Shown in pieces: positions 11,601-22,500 of a stretch of 64,000 bases of DNA. This DNA is from Sarcocystis neurona (taxonomy: Eukaryota; Apicomplexa; Conoidasida; Eucoccidiorida; Sarcocystidae). The stretch lies in the NCBI GenBank assembly GCA_000727475.1, contig KL647291.1, forward strand, positions 1,987,527 through 2,051,526. Reading direction: 5' to 3'. Each line of letters begins with the position of its first letter. Within the stretch, counting starts at the first letter, position 1. Both the position numbers and the translations under genes were made by a program. Below the pieces are notes generated by a model. It had not been told where the DNA came from. It saw only the letters and a program-made list of their open reading frames with translations, and did not search any database.

Positions 11601-14600
11601 TTGCCAGCTGGCTGACAGGCAGCGGGCGGGGCGGGGAGGGCGACAGCACCAGCAGCAGCAGTAGCAGTGGAGGAGGGGTGGGGAAACGAAGAAGCAGCAG
11701 CACGTCTGCGAACTGCAGCAGCAGTGCGACGCGGCGGGTGGGGAAGTGGATGTACTGCTATTGCAGGGCATGCAGCCGGGCTGCCCCAGCAAGAGTTAGC
11801 GACGCTTCTGGCGACGGCCTGGCTGCCTGTTCTCCTCCTCTGTTTCCTGGTGCAGCAACAACAGTGCCGTACATCCCTGCCGCAGAAATACGTGTGGGGC
11901 GCCTTGTAGGTGGGGGAGGATATGCCACTGTTCACGTGGCAAGGTACAGAGGAATGGACGTCGCTTGCAAAATCTTCCAGTACTCTCCTCGCCGTTTTGC
12001 TGTTGGGGATATTGAAGCCCACCGTTTCACGCCTGCCGCTGCGGCAGCAGACAAAACGAGCGTCGGAGCGAGGAGCGCCGCAGCCGGAGATGGGACGGCA
12101 GCAGCAGGGGCAGCAGCAGGAGCAGCAGCAGCGGCAGAAGGAGGCGAGGGAGCCAGGGCAGCCGCGGCAGCAGCAGTTTTTGGCTCCACAGGGGAGTTGT
12201 CCTCTCGGGCGTCGATATCTTCGTACAGAAGCAGCGGAGCCGCTTCGAGAGTCGACGAGGAAGAAGAGGAGGAGGAGAGAAAACGACGGGCGAGCAGCGG
12301 CAGCGGTCAGTCGGTGCTGCTGCGACCTCCCGTGAGTGGCCAGGTGTCGAGCAGGAGCAGCAGCCTGAGCAGCAGCAGCGTTATCGAAGTAGCCGACGCG
12401 CCGGCGCCGCAGCAGCAGCACGTGCAACAGCAGCGTCAGGACGGTGGGAGGGGCACGCGCTCGCAGCAGGAAAGGGCTGTGGAAACGGGCGCTGCTGCTT
12501 CATACGCTGCCGCCTTCACCCCGGGAGGGGTGGGGACGCCGCTGCAACAGCAAAGCGAGCTGAAGGCGGCTGTACCAGGAGAGGAGAAGTTTGTCCCATT
12601 CCCGAGAGAATGTGGGGTGGCTGACGCTTCTGCTGCCGCTGCACCACTCCCCCTGCCAGCACCTCTCTCCACCTTGCCGACGGGAATGCCGTCTTGCAGC
12701 AGTGGCAGCAGCAGTGCGACGTCGGCTGTTGGACTGCCTGCAGCAGCAGGAGGGTGGAGCAAGCAGCAGGAGCATGCGTCGGAGGATCGCAGCAGCAGGA
12801 GTTCGACGTCTCGCTCGCCTGGCGATACTTCTCCTCGTGCAGAGACGAAGAGGGGACTCCGAGAAGAACATTCCTCCTTGCCGTGGAAATCGCGCACAGC
12901 AGCAGCAGCAACCGCATCTCGAGGAAGCGAGGAGGTTGCGGCAGCAGCAGAGTCTCCACGAACCACGGCACTGCGCAAAGTTTGTTCCCTGTCCTTGTCG
13001 TCCTGCGGCCCTTCCGCAGCAGCGACAAGGACGGCAGTGGAGTCTGGAGCAGCAGCAGAAGCAGCAGCAGGTGCAGCAGCCAAGGCAGGGACAGCGACAC
13101 GAGCAGCAGCAGCAGGAGGAGGAAGCGGGACGGGGGGTCGTGAAGTCCTGTTGGTGCCGCGGCTAGACTTGTTCCGATACTGTCCACAGGCGGTCAAGCA
13201 TCGTGACTACGAAGCAGATCTGCTTGCTGCGTTGCATCCCCACCCGAATATTATTGGCGTCTTCGGGAAGTGCCATCTGCGCCCAGGAGAGGAGGCGCTG
13301 GTGCTGGAGTACTGCAGACTGGGAAGCCTGGACGCCTTCGTGCTCCCGCAGCAGCAGGGCCTCGCCGTGAGCAGCAGCACCTGCTGCTCGCTGCACGACA
13401 GCTGCAACCCCCAGAGGAGCTCGTGCAAGGGCAACAGCAAAAGCACCAGCAACCGGGTCGGCCGCCTGGGGGGGCAGTCGTCCACGTACTGCGATGGAGG
13501 AACAGCACGCCCAGCAGCAGCAGCAGGAGGAGCGGGGGGGGCAGCGGCCGCAGCAGCGGGAGGAGGAGCAATGCTGGACAGCAGCAGCTTGGGATACCTG
13601 GTGGGAAGCAGCAGCGCAGCGTCCTCGCTCGCGAGCAGCTGCAAGAAGAGAAGCAGTGTGCCGTTCTCCAGCACAGGCAGCGGACTGTTCAGCAGCTGCA
13701 GCAGCACCGGAGGGCAGCAGGGCTCGTACTCGAGCAGGAACGTCTCCAGCGCGGGCTACACGTCTGCCGGCGCTGCTGCATCCCCTCCCTACTTCGGTAG
13801 TGGTGCTGGTGCTCCTGCAGCCGCTACAGCGATCGGAGGAGGAGGAGGCGGAGGAGCGGAAGGCGGTGGTGCAGGGGCGGGCGCCGGAGGCAGCAGCAGC
13901 CGCGCAGCAGCTCGTAAATCGAGCGTCAGCAGCAGCATGCATGCGTCGCCGGCCCGTGCTGCTGCTGCAGGAGGGGGGGGAGGAGCGACAGCGGGAAGTG
14001 CTGCAGCAGCAGCAGCTCGCAGCAGAGCAACAGGAGGAGGCCCTGCTGCGGCTGCTGCTGCTCGCGTCTACTTCTCCCGCCCACAGATAGTCTCTCTCTT
14101 CGAGGACGTTGCCAGAGGCATGCAGCACGTGCATGCGAGAAATATTTTGCATCGGGACATCAAACTCAGCAACATCCTTCTTGCCAACGAAGACACTGCA
14201 AAGGTATCCACACAACAAATGTAACACCGAAAAGAATGGATAAAGGACCGATGTGCATCTCTCTCTGCGCATGCAAATATGAATATATATATATGTATAT
14301 GTATGTGTGTCCATTATTTTATGAGAGTGTGTACGTGTAGTTGGGTCCAGAGAAGGTCTGTACACGAGCCCGGCCGGAAAGGTGTGCGGAGTGACGAGAC
14401 TACTACAGGCATAATGGCGCAGTGGTACACTTATATATACATATATGTTTATATATCTCCTGTATATATATACATATATGTGAATATATACTGGCACATC
14501 TACATATATATATATATATGTGAGTGTGTTTGTGGCTGGACATCTTGTTTCTATTATGGGAGCGTAGAGCCGTTGAAATTGGAGATACCAAGGATCGTAC

Positions 14601-17600
14601 TTTTAGGGGTTTTCTTCTGGTGGGAAAAGTGGGCTGCTGCTGTTCTCCGCGAAGTTGCTGTCTGGTGGTGCCTGGTGAGCCGCGGGTGCTAGCGCTGCTG
14701 CTGCTGCTGCTTGAGCACGTGCGTGTATTGCTGCTGCTGCTGTTGCTGCTACTGCTGCGCGTGTGGAGGTCGGCAGCCGCCGTTGAGGGCGTTATTCCCA
14801 GGACGCTGCTGCCACGCGCCGTAGGGGGTGTTGCTGCGCTGCTGCTGCAGTTGCTGCTCTTTCTCCCGTGCTGTTGCGGGCTGTCTTCGCTCGTTTTAGT
14901 CCCGTGCTGGCTGCTCCTCTCACAGCTGCTACTGCCACCCTTGGTGCTTCTGCTGTTCTCGCTGCTGCTGCTGTTTTGTTGTGTGTGATACGCGCGCGGG
15001 TAACTCTTCTGTTGTGCTTGCTACGGCTGGCGTGTGGGGTGCCGCAGATAGCAGACTTCGGTGTCGCTACAGCAGTTGCACCAACCGACAGCCCTTCCGT
15101 CCTCGCACTCTACGGGAACGTCTTCTACGCCGCTCCGGAAGGTAACTTCCCTCCTCCTGCCGCTGTCTGCTGCTACTGCTGCTGCTCGTGCTGCTGCTGC
15201 TGCGGCGCTGCTGACAATGCCGCTGCTGCTCCTGCTGCACGTCGTGCTCTTGCTGGCAGCTGCTGGGTACTCCGTTCCCCATGCTGCTGCTGCCGTGGCA
15301 CGGGGGTCTCCTGCTGCTCCCACCGCCTTGACGGTTGTACATACGGAGAAGCGGGAAAAACAGGCGTCGGCTTCCTTTTTCCCGCTTACCTTCCCCTCTC
15401 TCTGGTTGTGTCCCTGTCTCGGTCCCGCTCGCTCCCTCCGTCTGTCTCCGTCTGTCTGTGTGTCTCTCTGTCTCTGGTCGTCTCCGTCTTAAATTCGGAG
15501 AAAGCGACGTGGTGCTGCCGCCGCGTGCTGCTGTGCACGTCTACTGTGGCGTTTCTCAATTTTCCACCGGGGTGGACAGCACCTCTCGCCGTCGTTCCTA
15601 TGTATGTGTGTCTGTAGGTGTGCGTATAGCACCTGAGATTCTGTATATACGGCTGTCTACGTTGATACAGAGAATAAATATATATATATAAGGTGTTTAT
15701 GTATAGGTATATATATGTATACGTATAGGTATGTGGAGATCTCTCTTTCTATAATTTAAACGTACGTGTAGATCTAAACTTCCAGTATCTTGAAGGTAAA
15801 TATATATGCAGCTGTTGGTGATGTACAGCCTGTGACATATTTTACGGCGTTTCCCCCCCTGCGTATATACATATGTATGCATGGGTGTACCCATGGCGTG
15901 TATATATATATATATATGTATTATACCCTTACGTATATACACGTACATGCATGGGTGTAACCAAGGCGTGTATATCTATACCTATATACATACGTATATA
16001 TATATATATATGAGAGAGGGTGAGAGGCGCCTAGGAAGTGCGTCCTGTGCCATGTGTTGGCCGTTTGCTGTTGCGAGAAGAATTTTAGCTCTCTTCCGGT
16101 ATCTGAGTATGTCTCTCTGTGTACTATGCGTACATATATATATATGTATAATATTAGTATTTTAAATATATTATATCTTCTAGTCTACGTACGATACGAT
16201 ATATATCTTCTATAATGCCTGCGCAGCTGAGACAAAGTGGGCCGTGTACCCAAACGAATATTTGATGCTGGCGAATTATCTCTGTCTAAAACACGTATGT
16301 TCAATATTTTAATATATATATATATATATTAATTAATATATGTCACTGTATATAATATATACGTTGTGCAGTATGTATGATACATACAATACATATTAAT
16401 GTAAATAATATATATACTACGTATTATAGATCTATAATATACATAACGTCGTACTTTATATAATATATATATTATATACTATTATACGTATTATATATAT
16501 CATTACATTATGACATACATATATATGTGATGCCTCGCCCGAACGTAGTCAGTTAGGCCGTGTATGTAGAAGAGTAGTTTTTATACTGCTGGCGAGTTAC
16601 CTCCCTTTATATTTATTTCTGTAAATATACGTTCCTCGTGTATGAGAGATGTGGCCGCCGTGTCATCGAGGCATATATATATATATGGTTGTGTATAGAG
16701 AAGTAGAAAACAGGATTAGCAGCAAGGTGCATATATATGTATATATGTAGGTATATATAGGAAGACAAAATAGGTTTAGCAGTGAGGCATACAGAGAAGT
16801 ATATGTATATAGAGAAGTAGAAAGCCGGCCTGGCAGTTTGGTGCGCGGTGTGCGTCTAACGTTGCCATCACGTGGCATTCTCTCGTTTTTCTCTCTCTGT
16901 TTCTGTCTCTTTCAGTTGCTATAATTAATAAGAGTGGGTCACTCATTCTGTACCAGATATACATATATATATATAGATATAGATATATGAGAATTCTTTC
17001 GCCTGCCTTATGCACATGTGTGCATACTGCTCCTTCAGTAGTATACATGTGTATGTATATATGTATATGTATACACATACATGCGTGCACGCGGGGTACA
17101 AATATTGATGTATACGTACGATGAAAGAGAAGTCTTAAGATGAATAAACATATGTTTGTCTACATATATATATATATAATATACACATAAATGTATAAAT
17201 AGTCGTATCATACGCATGCTGCGTATGTATACATGTGTATATATGCGTGTGTACGTATGCGTAGTACGTATGCAATCCTATTTGTGCCCCTATACCATTG
17301 TGTCAATATGTACATATATAGTGATAGACAGAGAGAGAGAGGAACGTAGAGGGACAGGGAGAGGGGATCGGAAGCGTTGGTGCCGCTGCCGGGACCGTAT
17401 AAGTTGCTGGGTTTTTTTTGTCCTTGCGTCTCCAGTCGTCCGCAGAGGAATGGACACGTAGTAGTAGTAGCAGTAGTAGTAGTTACTGGTTAGTTGTCTT
17501 AGTAGTAGTAGTAGTACTACTTGTAGTAGTACTTGTAGTAGCACTTGTAATGACACTAGTAGTCGTACTTGTAGTAGTACTTGTAGTAGTACTAGTAGTA

Positions 17601-19534
17601 GTACCAGTAGTAGTACTAGCAGTAGTACCAGTAGTAGTAGTCGTGAGGGAGGTTGTTCCAGTAGAGAGTCGATAACCTTTTGTCGTGTGTTGCGTGAGCG
17701 AGAGACAAGCACGCTACTATGGAAGGATGGGAGCGAGAGAAGTGTAGAAGGGTAGACGAAGAAGTACGGAGAAAGGCGACTGTGAGCGCGTCGTGGAGCA
17801 AAAAGGTGCTGCTGCTGCTGCTAAGGGGGAGGGACGACGGTGGAGGCGCGCGCGGCAGCGCAGAGAAAAACAGAGAAGAAACCCCAAAAGAGAGCGAGAA
17901 GAGGGCAGGAAACGAAAGGGGTCCGTGTGCTGCTCGTGCATGCAGTTCTGCGAGGAGAGGCGTTTTATCCCGAGTCCGACGTCTGGTCGTATGGGGTCGC
18001 CTTTTGGGAGGCCCTCACCGGGAAAGTTGCCTACGAAGGTGAGCGCCTCTTCCTCTCTCTTGTCTTCTCCTCTCTCCCTCTGTTCCTCGACGTCTCGTCT
18101 CGTCTTCTCACGTCTTTTTTTCTCTGCTCGTCTTTCTGCGTGTGCGTCCCTCTCTCCTATATCTCTCTTGCGTCTTTTCCTTGTCTGCGTCGCTTCCTCG
18201 CGTCCTTCTCTTTCTCGCGCGGCTCGTTTTTTCTCTCCTTCGTCGTGCTGCTTTCCCAGCAGACCACGCAGCCCCTCTCACTGCCGGCTGCCTCAACGTT
18301 GACGCGCAGGTCGACAGAGAGACGGAGAGGAAGAGAGCCGGAGAGANNNNNNNNNNNNNNNNNNNNNNNNNNNNNNNNNNNNNNNNNNNNNNNNNNNNNN
18401 NNNNNNNNNNNNNNNNNNNNNNNNNNNNNNNNNNNNNNNNNNNNNNNNNNNNNNNNNNNNNNNNNNNNNNNNNNNNNNNNNNNNNNNNNNNNNNNNNNNN
18501 NNNNNNNNNNNNNNNNNNNNNNNNNNNNNNNNNNNNNNNNNNNNNNNNNNNNNNNNNNNNNNNNNNNNNNNNNNNNNNNNNNNNNNNNNNNNNNNNNNNN
18601 NNNNNNNNNNNNNNNNNNNNNCCCCCCCACTGTATATATATATGTGTGTACGCACGTGAGTGAGCTTCTTCTGTCTCTTATGCGCACGTGCGCGTGGACG
18701 TACGTGGATTATGTGCATGCTTGTAGAAATGCGTCTTTCTTCTTGTACGGAGAGAAGTGTGACACATATTCACGTGCGCCTCCTGATGGGAAAAAAATTT
18801 CTCTTTCTTTTCTCCCTCTGCTCACACACATCTGGACAAAGGCGTACATGCTGGTACGCGGTGTACCACTATATACCTAGTCGTGTGTATGTGTGTGTAT
18901 ATATATGTGTGCTTCTGTACATGCCTTTGTAAGCAATGTACGTATGTCTTATCTCTTTGCGTGCGTATCCTATATATATGTGTATGTGTAAACATGCCTC
19001 TGTGCACAATGGTATATGCAGTGGACGTACAGCAGAGTTTTGCATGGGTAGCTCGTGGCTATATGTATATATACGTCTGTTTTGATGGATGCGCCACCAC
19101 ATCCTCCCCTCTTTTGTGTATTCTTCGCACTGTCGCTCACATCCATATATATATATATATATTCCACTCTGCTCTCTCGCCCTCTCTTTCTAAGTATATG
19201 TGTGAACGTTTACAGAGAGATGGACACATACACGCGAGTCTGTCCTCGTGTCCACACGTATGGTGTTCGAGTTCTTTTGCGTCGCTTCTATTCTTCTTTT
19301 GTAGAATGTAAAGCTGGAGAAGTGTTCACCCGCGTGGCAGCAGGAATGCTGCGCCTTCCGATCCCATCGGATTTTCCCCATCCCCTCGCCGCACTGCTGG
19401 AGCGTCTTCTCGCCTTCGAAGCAGCCGACAGGCCGTCGTTTGCGGAAGTTGCCGACTCTCTGGGCCGCATGCAGGAGAACAACCTGTCTGCACTGGAGCA
19501 GGATCTACAAGATTTCATCTTCGGCTCCTCCTGA
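5678..19534 (+). CDS. TKL3: SAM- and MORN-containing tyrosine-kinase-like (TKL) protein kinase, TKL3-like, four exons
   Basis: Exons 5678-14203, 15048-15141, 17946-18038 and 19305-19534 (stop TGA) join with matching phases (0, 1, 1) to about 2980 residues. In order: Ala/Ser/Gln-rich N-terminus; MORN-like repeats (about 900-955, key residues GETRRNRRHGWG and LLEGQW); SAM domain (about 1793-1862); kinase from about 2067. Catalytic features seen: glycine loop GGGGYATV, lysine in VACK (K2098), alpha-C glutamate in DYEADLL (E2512), HRDIKLSN (D2827), DFG (D2845, first codons of exon 2), AAPE, DVWSYGV, and RPSF near the C-terminus. All key residues are present, so an active Ser/Thr-type kinase is likely. 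About 410 residues of Ala/Ser/Gln separate K2098 from E2512, and another insertion lies between the hinge region and HRD. The SAM+MORN+TKL arrangement matches Plasmodium TKL3 as I recall it. The first in-frame ATG (5678) is the chosen start; upstream exons cannot be excluded. Confidence 0.85.
14204..15047 (+). other. Kinase gene intron 1
   Basis: An 844-base phase-0 intron (donor AAG|GTATCC, acceptor GCCGCAG|ATAGCA). It separates the HRD catalytic loop from the DFG motif. The 5' half holds TATATG-type microsatellite DNA (14278-14522); the 3' half is rich in CTG triplets (14690-14975) read in the sense direction. Confidence 0.85.
15862..15975. repeat. Two-copy 70-base direct repeat in kinase intron 2
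   Basis: Two diverged copies begin with CGTATATAC at 15862 and 15932. Each continues through GCATGGGTGTA and ends in GGCGTGTATAT. The copies differ by small substitutions and microsatellite length. This is a local tandem duplication in AT-rich DNA. Confidence 0.7.
16130..16535. repeat. AT-rich palindromic block in kinase intron 2
   Basis: Almost pure TA-type sequence of far lower GC content than its surroundings. It includes a perfect 18-base palindrome at 16422-16439 centred on AGATCT and several shorter self-complementary TA runs (for example 16315-16340, 16461-16480). It interrupts a gene whose exons are GC-rich. Confidence 0.7.
16694..16850. repeat. Three-copy tandem repeat of about 50-60 bases
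   Basis: Three diverged units begin near 16694, 16756 and 16808. Each starts with TATAG(A)G-AAG, contains an AGG.TTAGCAG-like core (CCTGGCAG in the third) and ends in a GGTGC/AGGCAT motif. Spacing varies because the TATATG linker between copies changes length. Confidence 0.65.
17457..17645. repeat. GTA/TAG trinucleotide-derived 12-base minisatellite
   Basis: Runs of GTAGTAGTA interrupted in a regular way by CTT, CC or CTA give 12-base units of the GTAGTAGTACTT / AGTAGTAGTACC kind. This triplet family differs from the CAG/CTG tracts that dominate the window. It lies 300 bases upstream of the intron 2 acceptor. Confidence 0.8.
18039..19304 (+). other. Kinase gene intron 3, containing the assembly gap
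   Basis: A 1266-base phase-1 intron (donor ACGAAG|GTGAGC, acceptor TTTTGTAG|AATGTA). Before the gap it is a CT-rich tract. After the gap it holds TATATG microsatellites. Joining the flanking exons gives KVAYEECKAGEVF, a natural run of the kinase C-lobe, so no exon appears to be lost in the gap. Confidence 0.8.
18347..18621. other. Assembly gap (275 N)
   Basis: A run of N from 18347 to 18621, inside kinase intron 3. The left flank is GAGAGA-rich and the right flank starts with a C run and TATATA, so the gap probably spans a microsatellite that failed to assemble. Its true length may differ from 275. Confidence 1.
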
Positions 19535-22500
19535 CTCGGTCAACACAGACAGATTTTTTTATTCGTCTGTGTTGAGACACACATACACGCAGACGCAGGA
19601 GGCTTCTCCTCCTCTCCAACAGTTTCCGTCGTCATTTTTCACAAGAAAGCACTGTCCATATAAACACATACATAGGCAGAGGTATTTTCTTCCCTGAGCG
19701 TATATACATATACGTGTATATATACACGTCTAATATATACACAGGCATACATATGTCCACGTGTACATAGAAATACGCATATATTTATGTGTCAATATTC
19801 CTCTGTACAGTAGATCTTTTTTTCGTGGTGCGTTGACCTTCTAGCGTCCAACGTCTCTCTTGTTTATGGAAAATTTTTTTTCGTTATAGCTGCGGGCTTT
19901 ATATTGAAGAGGAGCTGCCCTTTGGACTGTGTGGGAGGAGAACAGGTTACCACTTACTTACATACCTCCACGTAGCAACTTCAGTTCTTCGCCTCACTCT
20001 CTCACTCTAGGTATGTCATATATATCTCGGCTCCCTCCACAGAAATGACCCCCTATATTATGTCGTGTGTCTCTGTTGTGTCGTCTGCGTGCATACGTCT
20101 GTCCAAATGTATGTATACATTAGTTTACGTAGTCGTAGAAGTCACTGTCCTGCGTCTGTACAAGAATTTGTGGACGGAAGCCGCAGCGGCAGCCATGCAT
20201 CCCCAGGGCAAGGACGAAGCTCCTGCACCACTTCCGGCGCAGACACAGCTGCTGCTGCTGCCGGCGACGTGTGGATGTCCCTGTTTACACGGAGGACGCG
20301 CGCACCTGCGCCGCACGGGCAGAGAGGCAGCGACTTCGAGAACTGCCTCGTAGGCACCCTATACTCCGGCAGATAGGCGTCCCGACGCGAGAGTGTGACC
20401 GGCTTCATGTGTATATATATATATATATATGCATATACCTACACATGTTTATATATGCATGCCTGCTAGTATATACATTAGAGGACTCTACATGCAGTCG
20501 TACGTAGAGACGCGTATACGAGTGCATACGTGGACACCGTTATATGTGTATATATGTATGTATATATATGTATACACATGTGTACAGAATTATGCGACTG
20601 TGTGTGTGTGTACGTACGTATACACACACGTGTACAGAAGAGTGTCAGCACGTCTTTTGAAGCATACTTTCCCGAGAAATACGAGTGAACCACTCGCGCG
20701 GGTGCTTCCAGGAACAACATAGATGCTGCGACTCTGTTGTCGCGCGCACCTGTTGCAGCTCTGCTGCAGCTCTTCGCCTGCTGCGGCGGCTGCTTTGCTA
20801 GTGCTGTTGCTCCTCCGGTCGGTGGAGTCATTGCTACAGCACACGCAAAACAGAGACTCCTTTACTCTGCACTCCTCCCCCGACGAGCGCGCACGCAAGT
20901 GTCACACATCAATATATAAATCGTCTTCTACACTCTTTCCGTCAGCGGCCGATCGCCAGGCTGCAGCGTCCGAATTGCAGCTGGTGATGCTGCCGGAGTG
21001 AAACTTCTGCAGATGCTACACTCCTATCGGCGTGAGCAGCCACAGTAGCACACGCGCACTTCCGCTACACCTGTCTTTGCCACCATGGAGCTTGCTGCTG
21101 CGTGTGCTGTTGCGTTTGTTGCTGCTGCACTGTTCCTGCTGCTGCTGCTGCGTTGGTGCCGCTACCGTCTGGCTGCCGCCGCTGTTGGTATCCCAAGCCG
21201 ACGCCAAGCAGCACTGCTCTGCCGACGGTGCTCGCCAGGCGCATTCTCCAGATCTAACTAGAATATGAGCGGCACGCTAATCTGTTGCGAGGACCCTCTG
21301 ACTTTCTGTAGCAGCTGGCATATGACGAGCCAGCGTGCAACGGGTAATGTAGCGTTACCAGCTTGCTGCTGGTGCTCTGCAGCTGTGGCTGCATCTCCCC
21401 TTGAGGTGCTGCTTTACGTTGCTGCTGCTGCGGCTCGAGTCTGCAGTTGCCACTGCTGTTGCCCCGCAGTCTGCCGAGGTGACACTCTGCCTATCTTGCT
21501 GGGATCGCATTTACTGTTACGAATGTGAGGCGTCTTCTACTGTTTGTTGCTGCTATTCCTACAGTTTTGGTCTCCTTTGCGGTGCTTGGGATGCTTCTGC
21601 ACTGCGTGTCGCTAATGCCGCTACCGCTGTGCTACACCCTGCGGCCGCAGCGTTGAATCCTGCTCATGCTGTTGCCCTGTGTTTGCTAGGGCCGGTGCTG
21701 TTTCGGCCTTCTGGTGCGGTTGCTTTCTGCCAATTTTGATGTTGGCACTCCTGCGCTGGTTTGCTGTGGTCACTAGCCCGCTGCTCTGTTGACGGTTCTA
21801 TTGAGCGCTTCATCCTGCTGCCACGCTTCTCTGCGACTTCTCTCTGTACGTGGCTTCCGCAGGGTTGCTGCTGCTGTTGTCGCTTCAACTTCCCCATTGC
21901 TCCGCTCCTCTTCTGCAGCTTCCCCTCCCCCTACTGCTTCGCTGTTCTACTTTTTTCGATGCGTTGCGTTAGTGCGGTGGTGCAGCTTGTTGCTGCACTG
22001 CCACTGCTACTCCTGCGCTCCTCTGCTGCGGTTGCTGCCGCGGCACTGCCGCTACCAGCACACCGAGCGGGCACTGAGATTTCAGGCATCACCGCTCCAC
22101 AGACGAATTTGTTGCCAAGTGGCTGCATATGAATAAAAGGAAACAAGGTTTTTCATGATACGTGAAGTCGTATTGCCAAAAATGACTGCAAGTGCATGCA
22201 GACCTCATTTTGTCTGTTCACTCGCACCCAGATTGGTCCTGTTGTCTCCTGCAAGCATATGGAGAGGAACAACAGCGGCTGTCGTTGTACTCTGCTCGCT
22301 GCTGCACAGTGTTGCACCAGTCCTCCGAAAGGACATCGACTGATTTCCTTTCACACAGGAGTTCGTGCTACGCAGCTGCTGACTGCTATTTGAAAAATGG
22401 GTCACTACGACAACTTCCACTGTGCACACATCTTCCGTCTCTGCATGTTTACGGAAGCGCGTGTACTCGCCCTCAAAGACGTACACAAATCTTCCAGGTG

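Larger units (their letters stand above)
15142..17945 (+). other. Kinase gene intron 2, repeat-filled
   Basis: A 2804-base phase-1 intron (donor CCGGAAG|GTAACT, acceptor CATGCAG|TTCTGC). The split codon rebuilds a valine directly after the APE motif, followed by LRGEAFYPESDVWSYG, which is the expected continuation of a TKL activation segment. The intron contains a pyrimidine-rich stretch (15360-15500), AT-rich microsatellites and palindromes, at least three separate tandem repeats (listed individually) and a GTA-type minisatellite near its 3' end. Confidence 0.85.

Noticed and set aside
13163..14497. 444-codon - frame overlapping the kinase exon 1 end
   Set aside because: Antisense shadow of the kinase catalytic loop and its repeats; the + frame carries HRDIKLSN and other kinase motifs.
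15863..17250. Tyr/Ile/His-rich frames in TATATG/TACATA DNA
   Set aside because: They are translations of AT microsatellites inside kinase intron 2.
18347..18621. Possible missing kinase exon in the assembly gap
   Set aside because: The flanking exons join in phase into a continuous kinase C-lobe sequence, so no exon is required there.
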